From Pithys albifrons albifrons (Eukaryota; Chordata; Aves; Passeriformes; Thamnophilidae), in contig NC_092460.1 in NCBI RefSeq assembly GCF_047495875.1, positions 37,610,054-37,674,053 of the forward strand: a stretch of DNA of 64,000 nt, in the 5' to 3' direction. Shown in pieces: positions 37,547-48,352 of this stretch (positions within the stretch are counted from its first letter, which is position 1; the number at the start of each line of letters is the position of its first letter). Made by a program: the position numbers and the translations under genes. The notes under the pieces are model-generated. The model was not told the DNA's origin. It did not search any database and saw only the letters and a list, made by a program, of their open reading frames with translations.

Positions 37547-38073
37547 GGTGAGGCCACACCTTGAGTGTTATGTTCAGTTCTGGGCCCCTCAGTTCAGAAA
37601 GGATATTGAGGGGCTGGAGCAGGTCCAGAGAAGAGCAACAAGGCTGAGGAAGGGACTGGAGCACAAGCCCTATGGGGAGAGGCTGAGGGAGCTGGGGGTG
37701 TTTAGTCTGGAGAAGAGGAGGCCCAGAGGTGACCTCATCACTGTCTAGAACTACCTGAAGGGAAGTTCTAGCCAGGTGGGTGCTGGTCTCTTCTCCCAGG
37801 CACTCAGCAATAGGACAAGGGGGCACGTGCTTAAGCTCTGCCAGGGGAAATTTAAGTTGGAAATCAGAAAAAAATTCTTTCCAGAGAGAGTAATCAGGCA
37901 TTGGAATGGGCTGCCCAGAGAGGGGGTGGATTTCCCATCCCTGGAGATTTTTAAACTGAGGTTGGACATGGCACTGAGTGCCATGATCTAGTAAATGGAC
38001 TGGAGTTGGACCAAGGGTTGGACTTGATCTCAGAGGTCTTTTCCAACCCAATCGATTGTATGATTCTATGATT
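37547..38073 (+). mobile_element. Young CR1 LINE, strongly 5'-truncated (copy B)
   Basis: It begins at GGTGAGGCCACACCTTGAG, inside the C-terminal part of ORF2, and ends AACCCAATCGATTGTATGATTCTATGATT. It translates as [18 protein letters not shown] and onward to RPRGDLITV, then TAG at 37,746-37,748, then the same frame continues to KLRLDMALSAMI. It lacks the catalytic domain and is a dead copy. It belongs to the same subfamily as copies A, C and D. Confidence 0.95.
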
Positions 38074-41000
38074 AAGGGCATGGAGGCTAAACATCACCCC
38101 ATTTGCCCATTTGATTATCTTCTTTGCCTAAGGTAAGGGATACCAATCACACACTTTAATACATAGACTCCAAACTACTGCTTATCAATACAACTTCTAG
38201 TAAAACCCATGCTTTCATGCATCCAGAGCAAGTAGGTTTGCATAAAATAAAAAGCAAACCAGATTCCCAAGAGATGTAAATCACCTACTGATGCTAGCAG
38301 AGTTACAACGATTTATACAACCCAAGAGTTCAGCTTAGTGAAGCTTTCTGCATTTGGCATTCTCAGAGCACACACTATTGTCTCCCTTCCCCTCCTCAGA
38401 TCCCCACCAAATGCAGCCTGTAACAGAAGTGTTCTCTTCCTAACTTGGCTTCAAGTCATGGCCATAGCTCTCAACAGTATATAGCTTGTCAAGATAAAAT
38501 ATGTTTGGGGACATACAGTCTCTACTGGGCCTTTTATTGACTTAACTCTATAATTTATGAAAGCCAAAATTCCTTAAGGTTTTCAAAAAACCTAAGAACA
38601 CAAAAACCTTCAGCTGTTTGAGTAGTTTGACCTATGTGCCGTGCAGTGCCCATCATGATATATTAATTTTCTTACGCAAGCAAACAAAACAGATGTCAGC
38701 TAGAAGTTGCTTCATGTTAGAGGACATAAACAATGCAGAGTATTCTGTGAACCATTCAAAGCAGGAATTTTGCCCCTGTAATGTGTACAGGTCACTAAGA
38801 AACTACAACTTTGCTTTGTAAAGAAAAAAAGGCAACCCAAAGCAAAACAAAAAAATCCACTAGGTCTAGGCTTTTACTGCAGCTTTTCTTTCCAGATACT
38901 GCATGAGAGCCAGAGTAGTTAAGATCATGATGGAGTTGTTAACTAATGCCACAAAACACTACCAATAACATCTCATAAGAGAAAAACAACTAATGGAAAG
39001 ACTGGAATATGTGAGAACAAGAATGAAGTCACCTCTCAGCAAGGTCTCATGTGTACTCTCTTTAACTCTCCACAGAATAGCCCAAAGAGGGATTAGCCAC
39101 ATACACCTTGAATGCACCAGAGGCCAAGTTCATCCTGGTCCTAGGGCCAAGACTGGAGCAAAAAAAGAGAGTTAGCAACTTATGCACCTCTGAATTAGAG
39201 ATAGAGGACCCCTAAGGACTGGTATTGCCTATGTTACTGCCACAAAAACCCCCTCAGGGAACAGAATTACTGTAGGGGTAGAAGATTAACTGGCTGCAAT
39301 TGCTTGCATCCATACCTCGATATGGACCACACACCAGTCGTGATGCTTCTCCCTCCCAGGCTAATGTTGAGGAACAATGACACATCTGTCCACAGGAGTA
39401 CAAGCACTAAGATTACAGCTCCTTCTTTCAGTGATCTGAAGCAGATGGAAAGTCCCTCTGAGCATTGTCTTTGTCTAGCTGTCACACCTCAACTGGACCT
39501 GGCTGTAACACCAAGATGCTTGACTATTTTATATATGACTTTGTTTTTCTAGGGAAAAACGGGGAAAGCAATTTAATTGATCAACAGATTAATTTCATTA
39601 TTTTATTAGTAGTCTTGTCTTGTAACATACACTGGCAGTTATTTCTAAATGTTTTTAAACTTCACAGAGAGCAATTCTAAAAACTCCAGTGCTCTAAACT
39701 GAGACTGTAATTGTAAACCTGGTAATTTGCTCCAATTGTTTGGATTGGTGAGCCAAAAATCAGCTGGTGCATTCAACAACATGCATTTTTTGTAAAAGGG
39801 AATTTAGTAATGCTGAAAAGAAGGAATTGGAAACCTGCAAGATCAAAGAGCAGGAACACAAAAAGCTTAGCAGTTGATGATAACCTTATCCAGCCACTAG
39901 TTCTTGGTAGGTATCACTTCAGTTAATAACACCACAATGCACTTACCACTTCCAGGGCACCTTTCATAGAAGGACCTCTAAACACTTTGTAGACCCTAAT
40001 TAAGTCTCAAGACACAACATATCTGAGAAAAACTGGGTTTCTAGCTGTTGAAATTTCCAAAAGATCAGGAAATAAGTCTACTTTTGTGGCAAATTAATAA
40101 GGTCCTATCCACAAAAGGAAATGACCCCCAAGTGTGGAAAATAATGAAAATACCTACACCAATGCAAGCATTGCTTTGTGAAAGTGGTCTGACCAGAGAG
40201 AGATCTTCTATAGCATTTCAGGAACATATCATTTTCACTGTGGCAATCATCAATCAAAGCTGAAGTGCTTTGCTGCAATCTCAAGCCTTTGCCTCTGTGC
40301 TACTACAGAAATCTGAGATGTGTTTTATAGATAACTAAACAAGACAAGGCCAAAAAGTCTGCTAAAGCAAAAACAAAGCAGCACCAGAAATGGAGTGCAA
40401 CAGGAGTCCCATCTCCTGCTCTAGCCTTGAAAGAGATCATTGGCAATGTCAGTTGCCTGAGGTGTTCTCTAAGATTTTATCAAGCGTTCAATTTTGAAAC
40501 AGACCACTTAGATACAATTTTACCAGAGATTTTGAAATTAAAAATTTCTACTCTCACCAAGATGCTTTAAACAGAAGAAAATAGTGGGAAGAAGTGTCAG
40601 AGGTCAGATCTGCAACTCAGTCTGATTCACACACAGGAGAATGCAAGACCATAATGTTTCTCTTCCATTCTTTCTACAAAGCACATCTCAAACTATCACC
40701 TCTGTCTTCTGACACTAATCAGCTATAAGAAACAGGCACCTTACTGTTAAACCTGGCCATCTGTGGCACATTTGCTAAAGTACTTATATTTACTTTTACA
40801 GATTACATGTGCTGAGGTTTCGCTTACTGATGTACTAGAAAATTTTCAATTTTGCACCTGAAGTTAGGCACTGTTTTAATCAAAGACAACATCCTAAAGC
40901 TGCTAACCATTCACACATTTTAAAAACTGAAATATTCTAGCTAGCATGTACTACAGGATCTATATTTCTTATCTGCTAGCTCAAAGTATATTCTTTTCTC

Positions 41001-43119
41001 TTATTCCTTGTCACATTATCAAGGCTATGATAATTGGACAGCAATTACCTAAAGGTCTAAATCTTTGGTCTCCTTCAAATTAAGCTTTTCTCACAAAATT
41101 TTATGCTCAAACTATGATGTCATTCTGAGGTTGATATAAACAGCTGATGTTCCCAACAAAATCTGGTACTTCTGGCAAAATAGCATTCAAAATGAAATTT
41201 CAGGTCCTGTTCCCCTCAGTTACCAATGGTGAGCACAACTACAAACTAGGAAATGTAAAGCCACTGAACAGATTCAGATGGGTAAAAGCTAAAGGCAGGC
41301 ACAGGTTTCTTGGGCAGTCTGCATCAGCTATTAGTAGCAAAAGAAATGCTGCAATAGTATTGAACTGGGATTGATGAAAATTTCCACCAGAGCCAAAAAA
41401 TTGCTCTTTTATGGGAGTAACTTCCAATCAAAATTATGATAATTAAAAGTTTCTAAAAGTACTGTTTTGTGGCAATCCAAATTTTATTGTGCATGTGACA
41501 AGAGACTGACTAAAATCAGAATGATTACTTTCAAAATCTGTTGGAAATACCACGCTTCAGCATATAAATAGGAGAATACCTACAACTTGTGTAGTGCAAC
41601 ACCTCCAAGAAGGTATTTCCCTGTCTGTACGGGTCATCCCTGAATAATGTGCTGTGGATTTTCAGAACATGCATTTTTCTCCAAAACTCTTTATTTAGTA
41701 CTCTAGAGAACACAGAAGCTTGTTTCAGTCTTGAGAGAGAGGGGAAACAATTGCTGATATATTCTGTAGAATAAGTGAATAGAAATTAAATGAACTTCAC
41801 TAGAGGTAAACCTACAGAGATCGTCAGGTTTCAAATGCAACAAGCAGTATAATGCTACAATATAAGTGCCTAAAAGCTACTTAAATAAATTGTCAAAAGC
41901 TTTATATTGCTGTGGTATTAAACCTGAAGTAGTATCCGATCAATAAAGCTGAAGTGAAGCAAAAGACAGACAAAAAGAAGAAATCAGATAAAAGAGTAAG
42001 CAATCTGGGACAGCAGTGTGACTTGGTTTCATACAAACCAGCATGTTTGACACTTTATGTACTCTTCGTGTTGCTAGAACACCCAAAAGCTTTGAACTGA
42101 CACCCTTGTCTTGATAGGTAAAAATTTGCTAAGAGCACAGATTGGTCACCGAGTTTCTAGGGATCACTGAATTGAACAGACAAAACTTGGGCAGTGAATT
42201 GATTTAATTCTTTAGATATATTACAACAGTCTAATTCAAGATGTAATCCCTTAAAGTCACAGCATATTAGCTTACTCCTCTTCAGCCTCCTCCATCCCTA
42301 TCCCTTGGAAAAAAAAAGCCACAAAAATTAAAATAATTTCTGGTATCACTTAAGGAGCTTAATTAAGCTCAACAAAGCTTCTTGACAAAGCTTGACATTG
42401 CGAATTTGCACTTAACATTGGGCATCCCAGTCAGATTTTTTCATAATGCATAGTCTGGGTTGCATTAAAATAGCATGCAATGGACTGAAACAAGGTTTAG
42501 CTGGTGTTAACCATATAGTATTGTATACCACTTCTTTTTAATGAAGAAAAAAGTGTATAAGCAATTTCTATTTTCAAAAATCACTGATTTCAGCTGGGTC
42601 GAATTCTGCAACAGCCTTTATCAGTCAAATATACTGAATAGGAACATTATGTCCATACAGAAAATGCATATAGGTAATGAGGACAGGTCATCTTTTAGGC
42701 ACACAATAAGAATGCCAACACAAGTGTAGTGTGTTTGTTTTCTATCAGTCTTGTAAGTGTCAAAATGTAATTTATATCTAAAATACAAATGAGACATTCA
42801 ACCTCTCATCAAAATGGCCTTTCAGTTGAAGCAAGTTGCACCTGTATAAATGCAAAGTCACATACAGTACATAAAGCTTTTCTTTCAGGTATTTCAGAGA
42901 TAGACTTGGATGCTACTTGTGTAGCAGGAGATATGAAAGTTGTATCTGAAGCAGCTGTTTCCATGATCCCTTCTGTCCTTCTGTCATAGGCATGTTCCAG
43001 CATAAAATCGTAGTTGTTAATTTCTGACACACTTGTTTCAACTAATGTATCACTTTTGGCATAGCAAAAATGGATGCAATGCAGTCTGTCCGATATCTCC
43101 ATCCTGCAGTTTTCATTCC
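38074..43119. other. Unassigned noncoding stretch
   Basis: No recognised repeat or gene lies here. A 97-codon minus-strand frame (42,809-43,102) beside the old CR1 reads like natural protein in composition. It has no recognisable family and no convincing splice sites, and its length is not exceptional for the window. Confidence 0.5.
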
Positions 43120-43240
43120 TGCACTGAAGTCCGGGTCATTCCAAAGCCTTCTCTTCTCCAGACTGAACAAACTCAGTTCTCATCCATTCATCAGAGGAGA
43201 GATGCTCCATCCTTCTAATCATCTTGGTGGTTTCCCCTGG
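43120..43240 (-). mobile_element. Old CR1 LINE, 3'-side part, split by a nested CR1
   Basis: On the minus strand it reads CCACCAAGATGATTAGAAGG, ATGGAGCATCTCTCCTCTGATG, TTCAGTCTGGAGAAGAGAAGG and then decays. This is the CR1 segment encoding the [10 protein letters not shown] region. It continues the older copy at 43,789-44,225; the two were one element before copy C inserted. Confidence 0.8.
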
Positions 43241-43788
43241 GACAGAATCATAGAATCATAGAATAGAATCATAGAATCAATTGGGTTGGAAAAGACCTCC
43301 GAGATCATCGAGTCCAACCCTTGTTCCAACTCCAGTCCATTTACCAGATCATGGCACCCAGCACCACGTCCAATCTGCATTTAAAAATCTCCAGGGATGG
43401 CGAATCCACCCCCTCTCTGGGCAGCCCATTCCAATGCCTGATTACTCTCTCTGGAAAGAATTTTTTTCTGATTTCCAACTTAAATTTCCCCTGGCAGAGC
43501 TTAAGCCCGTGCCCCCTTGTCCTATTGCTGAGTGCCTGGGAGAAGAGACCAACCCCCACCTGGCTAGAACTTCCCTTCAGGTAGTTCTAGACAGTGATGA
43601 GGTCACCTCTGAGCCTCCTCTTCTCCAGGCTAAACAACCCCAGCTCCCTCAGCCTCTCCCCATAGGACTTGTGCTCCAGTCTCTTCCCCAGCCTTGTTGC
43701 TCTTCTCTGGACTTGCTCCAGCCCCTCAATATCCTTTCTGAACTGAGGGGCTCAGAACTGAACACAGTACTCAAGGTGTGGCCTCACC
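43241..43788 (-). mobile_element. Young CR1 LINE, 5'-truncated (copy C), nested in an old CR1
   Basis: The low end carries three or more tail repeats of ATCATAGAAT type, as seen on the plus strand. The body codes, on the minus strand, for the C-terminal part of ORF2 including [17 protein letters not shown], then [15 protein letters not shown] and [18 protein letters not shown]. The 5' truncation falls at TTGGTGAGGCCACACC, within a few bases of the truncation in copy B. Old CR1 sequence on both sides shows it inserted into an older copy in the same orientation. Confidence 0.93.
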
Positions 43789-44225
43789 AACAGGATAATG
43801 TCCTTCATATGCTGGGGACCTCAGAGACAAATGCAAAGCTCCAGGTAGGGTCTCACCAGAGCAGAGGCATAGAATCCCCTCCCTTGTCCTGCTGCCCACA
43901 CTGCTTTGGATATAGCCCAGGATACAATTGACTTTCTGGGCGGCAAGTGCACAGTGTCAGCTCACGTCCAGGTTCTCATCCACCAGTACCCCCAAGTCCT
44001 CAGCAGGGCTGCTCACAATCTGTTCATTACCCAGCCAATATTGATAGTGGCGATTCTTCCAAACCAGCTGCAGCACCTTGCACTTAGTCTTGTTAAACCT
44101 TGTGAGGTTCCCATGGGCCCACTTCTCGAGCTTGTCCAGGTCCCTTCTGGATGACATCCCCTCCTTCAGGTGTGTCAGACACACCACTCAGCTTGGTGTC
44201 ACCTGCAGATTTGCTGAGGGAGCAC
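43789..44225 (-). mobile_element. Old CR1 LINE, 5'-side part, split by a nested CR1
   Basis: On the minus strand it reads through an RT catalytic-box relic, [11 protein letters not shown] (FADD is degraded to SAGD), then WEPHKV and later [13 protein letters not shown] CR1 words, to ATGAAGGACATTATCCTG where copy C begins. It differs from the young subfamily in sequence and carries several frameshifts and stops. Confidence 0.85.
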
Positions 44226-45221
44226 TAGGTCTAGCACAGAAGAACTTTGTGTCAACTCTACTTTCTGAAACCACCCTGACAGATGCATTGCCTGGAAGAT
44301 CTATTGCCCATTTGCTGAGAATACCTTCAGTAAATTATGAAGAAAGTTTCTTAAAAGCAGCACAATACATGGATGTACAGCAGCAGAAAGTGTCCAGCAG
44401 CAGATAGCTGGATCAGCATCACTTACCCTATACTTTTACTGATAAAAAATAAAGCTACTCATGGGTGGCCAGGTACTTTGGACAGAATACCATAACATCC
44501 CAAAACAGCCTTACACTTAACTAAATAGCAAAGGGGATATTCAGCATATATTAAAAAGGCATCAGATCTCATGACATCCAAGTCACTAGACAACATTTAT
44601 TTAGGTCTTTTTCACTTAGACTACTCATCTGATAACCCTGCAATCAGTATCTTGGGTTGTTTTTTTTTCCTCTAACACCTCTAAATACATTTAAACTGCT
44701 CTAAAATTTCAATCCTTCACAGGCAAAAGTTGCCCCTCTTATTTATCTCTTCCTTTGTGTTTTATATAGTAGTCCCAGAGTTATGTGAAAGAAAAGTAAG
44801 CAAATAGTAGGCCTTTGACTATTACGCCCTGGAATGACGGCATAGTTTAGACCTGTGTGTCTTGCTGTAGAAGACAGAAGTCCCGATCTCTGTTCCTGCC
44901 TCTCCCACTTATTTTCCACATGAACTTGGCCATTTTTGTCTCAGTAAAGTGACCTATAACATGCACAATGTTATTTAGCATATACAAGTCAGGTTGAATT
45001 GGCAAGCACTGTTCAGCTGAAGACAGTACTAAGATAGAAATGTGGGGTGTCTTTTAGGACACGAAGCATGCTGGAAGCAAGCAGAAGTATAACTTTTCTG
45101 TTGTGTATTCAAACAAAAGCTCTCCCACTGGAGTTTCTCTCTCTTGGCAGCATTTCATTTCCTTAGGAGGAAGATCCAGAGAGGACTAAAAATCTCATCT
45201 CAAATCTTCTGAGCAACAGAC
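44226..45221. other. Unassigned noncoding stretch
   Basis: Apart from one MIR-like relic (44,845-44,985) I see nothing assignable. Confidence 0.5.
44845..44985 (-). repeat. Ancient MIR-like SINE relic
   Basis: The words GTCCCGATCTCTGTTCC, TGCCTCTCCCACTTA, ACATGAACTTGGCCA and TGTCTCAGTAAAGTGACC occur in the order of the MIR consensus in its CTCTGCCACTTACTAG ... TGTGACCTTGGGC ... CCTCAGTTTCC orientation. The copy is highly diverged and was judged by eye. Confidence 0.5.
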
Positions 45222-45292
45222 TTAGAATCACAGAATCACAGACTATTCTGAATTGGAAGGGACCCACAAGGATCCTTGAGTCCAACTCTGTA
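45222..45292 (-). mobile_element. CR1 LINE 3' end fragment, different subfamily
   Basis: AGAATCACAGAATCACAGAC followed by TTGGAAGGGACCCACAAGGATC and TTGAGTCCAACTC is the 3' tail of another avian CR1 subfamily read from its end. Only about 70 bases remain recognisable. Confidence 0.8.
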
Positions 45293-47196
45293 CCTCATGC
45301 TCACCACTGGGAATCTGGCAAAGCATTGCAGCTGACAGAAGTCATTTCTATGTGACAGCAGAACAATACGCTACGTCAAACAAGTTGGTGATCTCAGACC
45401 AGTTATGTAAGAACGCATTTCTGCAACACCATTGGGAATAATTAGAAGCTCTGTGACCTACAGAGACATTAGCTTCTGCTTTGCTTTTTTCTGTGGACAA
45501 TATAAGTAGCTTAGTCTCAGACAGTGAACAGTGAGAAACCTGTAATAGGCTGAGAAGAGACTTGTAACCCCACTCTCTAAGAGCTCACTTTAAATAAGGA
45601 GATAGGGCCATTTAAAACATTCCCCATAATTTATTACCTTCTCCCTCTCAATTTTGGCCCACAGATCAAGCTTAATTACCATCATTCTGCTTTCCTCCAA
45701 GTCCTCAAGGAAAATAAAAACTACAGTTAACACTACAGAACTCCACAGTCTTCAGACAGTTTCCCTCCACCACTGGGAGTGCACAGCATCATGCTGCAAA
45801 CCACAGTACAATGAAACTTTACACAACACACCTGTAAACATCACTGTTTCTAAGACTGATTAAAGCAAAAAGCACCTGAAAACAGTGGTTCCACTGGTAG
45901 GAATGCCTGCTAAAGTCAAGGGAACTGTGCTAAACTCTAAGTCTAAAACACAACATTTCAAAGCTCACACTTAAGAGGCTGCAGGCTCCATTTCCAAATG
46001 TGCCTGTACCTCAGGTGCTGCTGAACAGGAGAGCAGCAAGCAGGACTATAAAATGTAAGGATCAAAAAACTAAGACAACAAAACCCTCTCTCTATGGTCT
46101 TTATGTACTCTTAATCAGTACATGTCATATCTTCAACTGCATTTCCTCATATCCAGAAAAACAGCAAAACCCACGTCACAGCTGCAGGCTGTTGTACTAC
46201 CCAAAAATCCTTAACTAAAACTTGTACTGAAACTTCTTCAAGAAGTTTTAAAGCTCCTCTGCCTTTCTGAGACCAAAGCTACACTTTCAATAGAGCACAG
46301 CCACCTTCCTCCAACTTTGCAAGATTTAGCTGAGCTGAAGGTTGAGCTTAATGGAAGAGGTAATTTTACACAATTCTGAGAGGTTTGACCTGAGAAATAC
46401 ACAGTTCTTATTTCACTACTTCTTTTGATAATTTCAAGGCAGAATAACTGCACTTGTGGTGCTTCTGTCTAAACTGGCTTTAAAATAATCACCATAACTT
46501 CTCTTTTGATATGGTTGAAATTACGGAACAAAAAACATGAAGCTCCCTGCACAACAGTCCTATTTTGCCATATTTCCTAACCATCAAGGACACATGAGAA
46601 ATCCAATAAGAAAGAATTCACTCTTGCACTCAGAAAGAAAATTAGGTATTTCTTTGGTCCTCCCTGGCACATTATCCCTACAGTTCATTTTGGATTTACA
46701 CAGGGTGCTACTCAAAGCAGAATTTGGCCCTTTCACTCAGGTGGTCTGACAGAGTTACTGCAATTTGTAGTATGTTATATTTTATATTATGTAAAGCACG
46801 TTTCCCAGACTAAAACCCTCTCCCAAAGAGTCTCCCCAGGTCTCTGCCTGATTTTAGCCTCCCCTTCAATTTACTCCCTTGCAGGTCCACGGAAGACAGC
46901 GAGGTAAAATTGTCTTAAATTTGTGTGAGATTATGTCAGAGCCATGGTCCATCATAAAACCAGATACTGTTAACCCTTCTACAAGCTTCCATTCATTAAG
47001 GCTGTTCTTCATTTGAATTCACATGAGCAATATCCATGGGCCAAGAATTACATTTTAGAATAATAGCTATTTTTTCCCTTGCTAAAAACTAGAAAGTGCA
47101 GTCTCAATCCGCACTGTAAAACTAGAGTCTGTTGTATTTTCTTAATAAACAGAGTTGTTTATGGACAAAATATTTGTGAATACACTTTTGGGAATC
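45293..47196. other. Unassigned noncoding stretch
   Basis: This is AT-rich, with no repeat family or gene recognised. Confidence 0.5.
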
Positions 47197-47671
47197 TGTG
47201 ATAGTTGAGGACACACAGGTCCTGGGGATAAACCCATTTCCTGGAGGGGATGTGCTCCCCCTTTGTCGTCCCCCATGTGGCCCCTGAGACACTGCACAGC
47301 ACTGAACAGAGACCACCAGGGAGGAACGAGGGAGGGTGCTTTATTACAGTGGGTAAAGGTATTTAAAGGTTTTGGGGGGATTCAAGTTACAACTTTTATA
47401 AAACAATAAGGAACCGGGGATTACAACAAATAGGTGAGGGTGAAACAGGGACCAATAAGAAAAACTTATACAAACATTTCGAGGTCAGCCTGGGCTGTCC
47501 CAGTTGATGGGGAAAGGGTTCCTAAAAGGATTTTGGGAAGAAGAGCAGTGACTCAGGGCAATAGGGACAGAGAATCCATTTTGTAACACATTTTTACACA
47601 ACCATAAAAACTTCTGGTTTTAGGGCATTTGGGCTTGCATCTTTATAATATTCACAAGCCCATTTCTTACA
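47197..47671 (-). mobile_element. Probable ERV LTR, group D
   Basis: On the minus strand it starts about TGTAAGAAATGGGCTTGTG. It carries TATTGGTCCC and TTTAAATACC promoter-like words, then AATAAAGCACCCTCCCTCG (polyadenylation signal at 47,340-47,345) and a U5-like part ending CCTCAACTATCACA. TG and CA ends are present, but the 5-base flanks GAATC and AGATT do not match, so the borders may be off or the duplication has decayed. It shares no clear similarity with LTR groups A, B or C. Confidence 0.65.
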
Positions 47672-48302
47672 AGATTTTTTCCATCTTTGATTCTGTAGGT
47701 CCTCTGCCACACTCTACTGCCTAGAGGATAAAGACAAGATGATTTAAATACATCTTCCCAGGTTTTAATTTTTGGTTTTGTCAGGGGAGGTTAGTGTTAG
47801 GTATGGGGGTTTTTTATGCCTACAGTTCCTGGTACTTAATTCTAAATTGGGCAAAAATCTTGAATGTAAATACTTAAATTCAGCCTTGGTGATCTGTAGG
47901 CATTGAAAAGAGTTCTTTGCCGGCTAATGTCAACAGCCTTTCCACGTGTGACTCTCTATTGCCTGGAAGAGTCACAGGAGAGATAGAAATAATATTCTCA
48001 GATTATAAGGTTATTTCCAGTTCATCACACCAGGATCCAGGCCCTCAGAACTGTATAACTCTAGTTTGTCATACAAGTCAAATTCGTAGTCTGTCACTGC
48101 TTCAATCCATTCATTTATAATGAAACGTATTTCCTACATGTACAGTAAATTCCTTTCATTTTTGACTGAGATGAGCTGATCTTTATCAGATACTCTGACA
48201 CAGAAGGCAAACACATCATTACTTTCTTCCCTCTTGCTAAGTCTACTATATATTAAATCCAAGAAAGCAGGTCACATCTATTTAGAGACAGTAGTGAACA
48301 GG

Positions 48303-48352
48303 AAAAAAAAAAAAACAAAATAAAACAAAACAAACAAACAAAAAAACCAAAA
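48303..48352. repeat. A-rich low-complexity tract (AAAC-type)
   Basis: Thirteen A residues are followed by AAAC, AAAAT and CAAACAAACA units. It could be a decayed poly(A) tail or simple repeat growth; I see no retrocopy attached. Confidence 0.9.

Noticed and set aside
37141..37551. 136-codon frame running into CR1 copy B
   Set aside because: No family, and the end is CR1 sequence in a non-ORF2 frame; a chance frame.
37534..38084. GCATGGA on both sides of CR1 copy B as a target duplication
   Set aside because: The matches are not adjacent to the element ends, and CR1 normally leaves no clear duplication.
42809..43102. 97-codon minus-strand frame with natural-looking composition
   Set aside because: No recognisable family and no convincing splice sites. 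It abuts a decayed CR1, and frames of about 100 codons are expected by chance several times in 64 kb of AT-rich DNA read in six frames.
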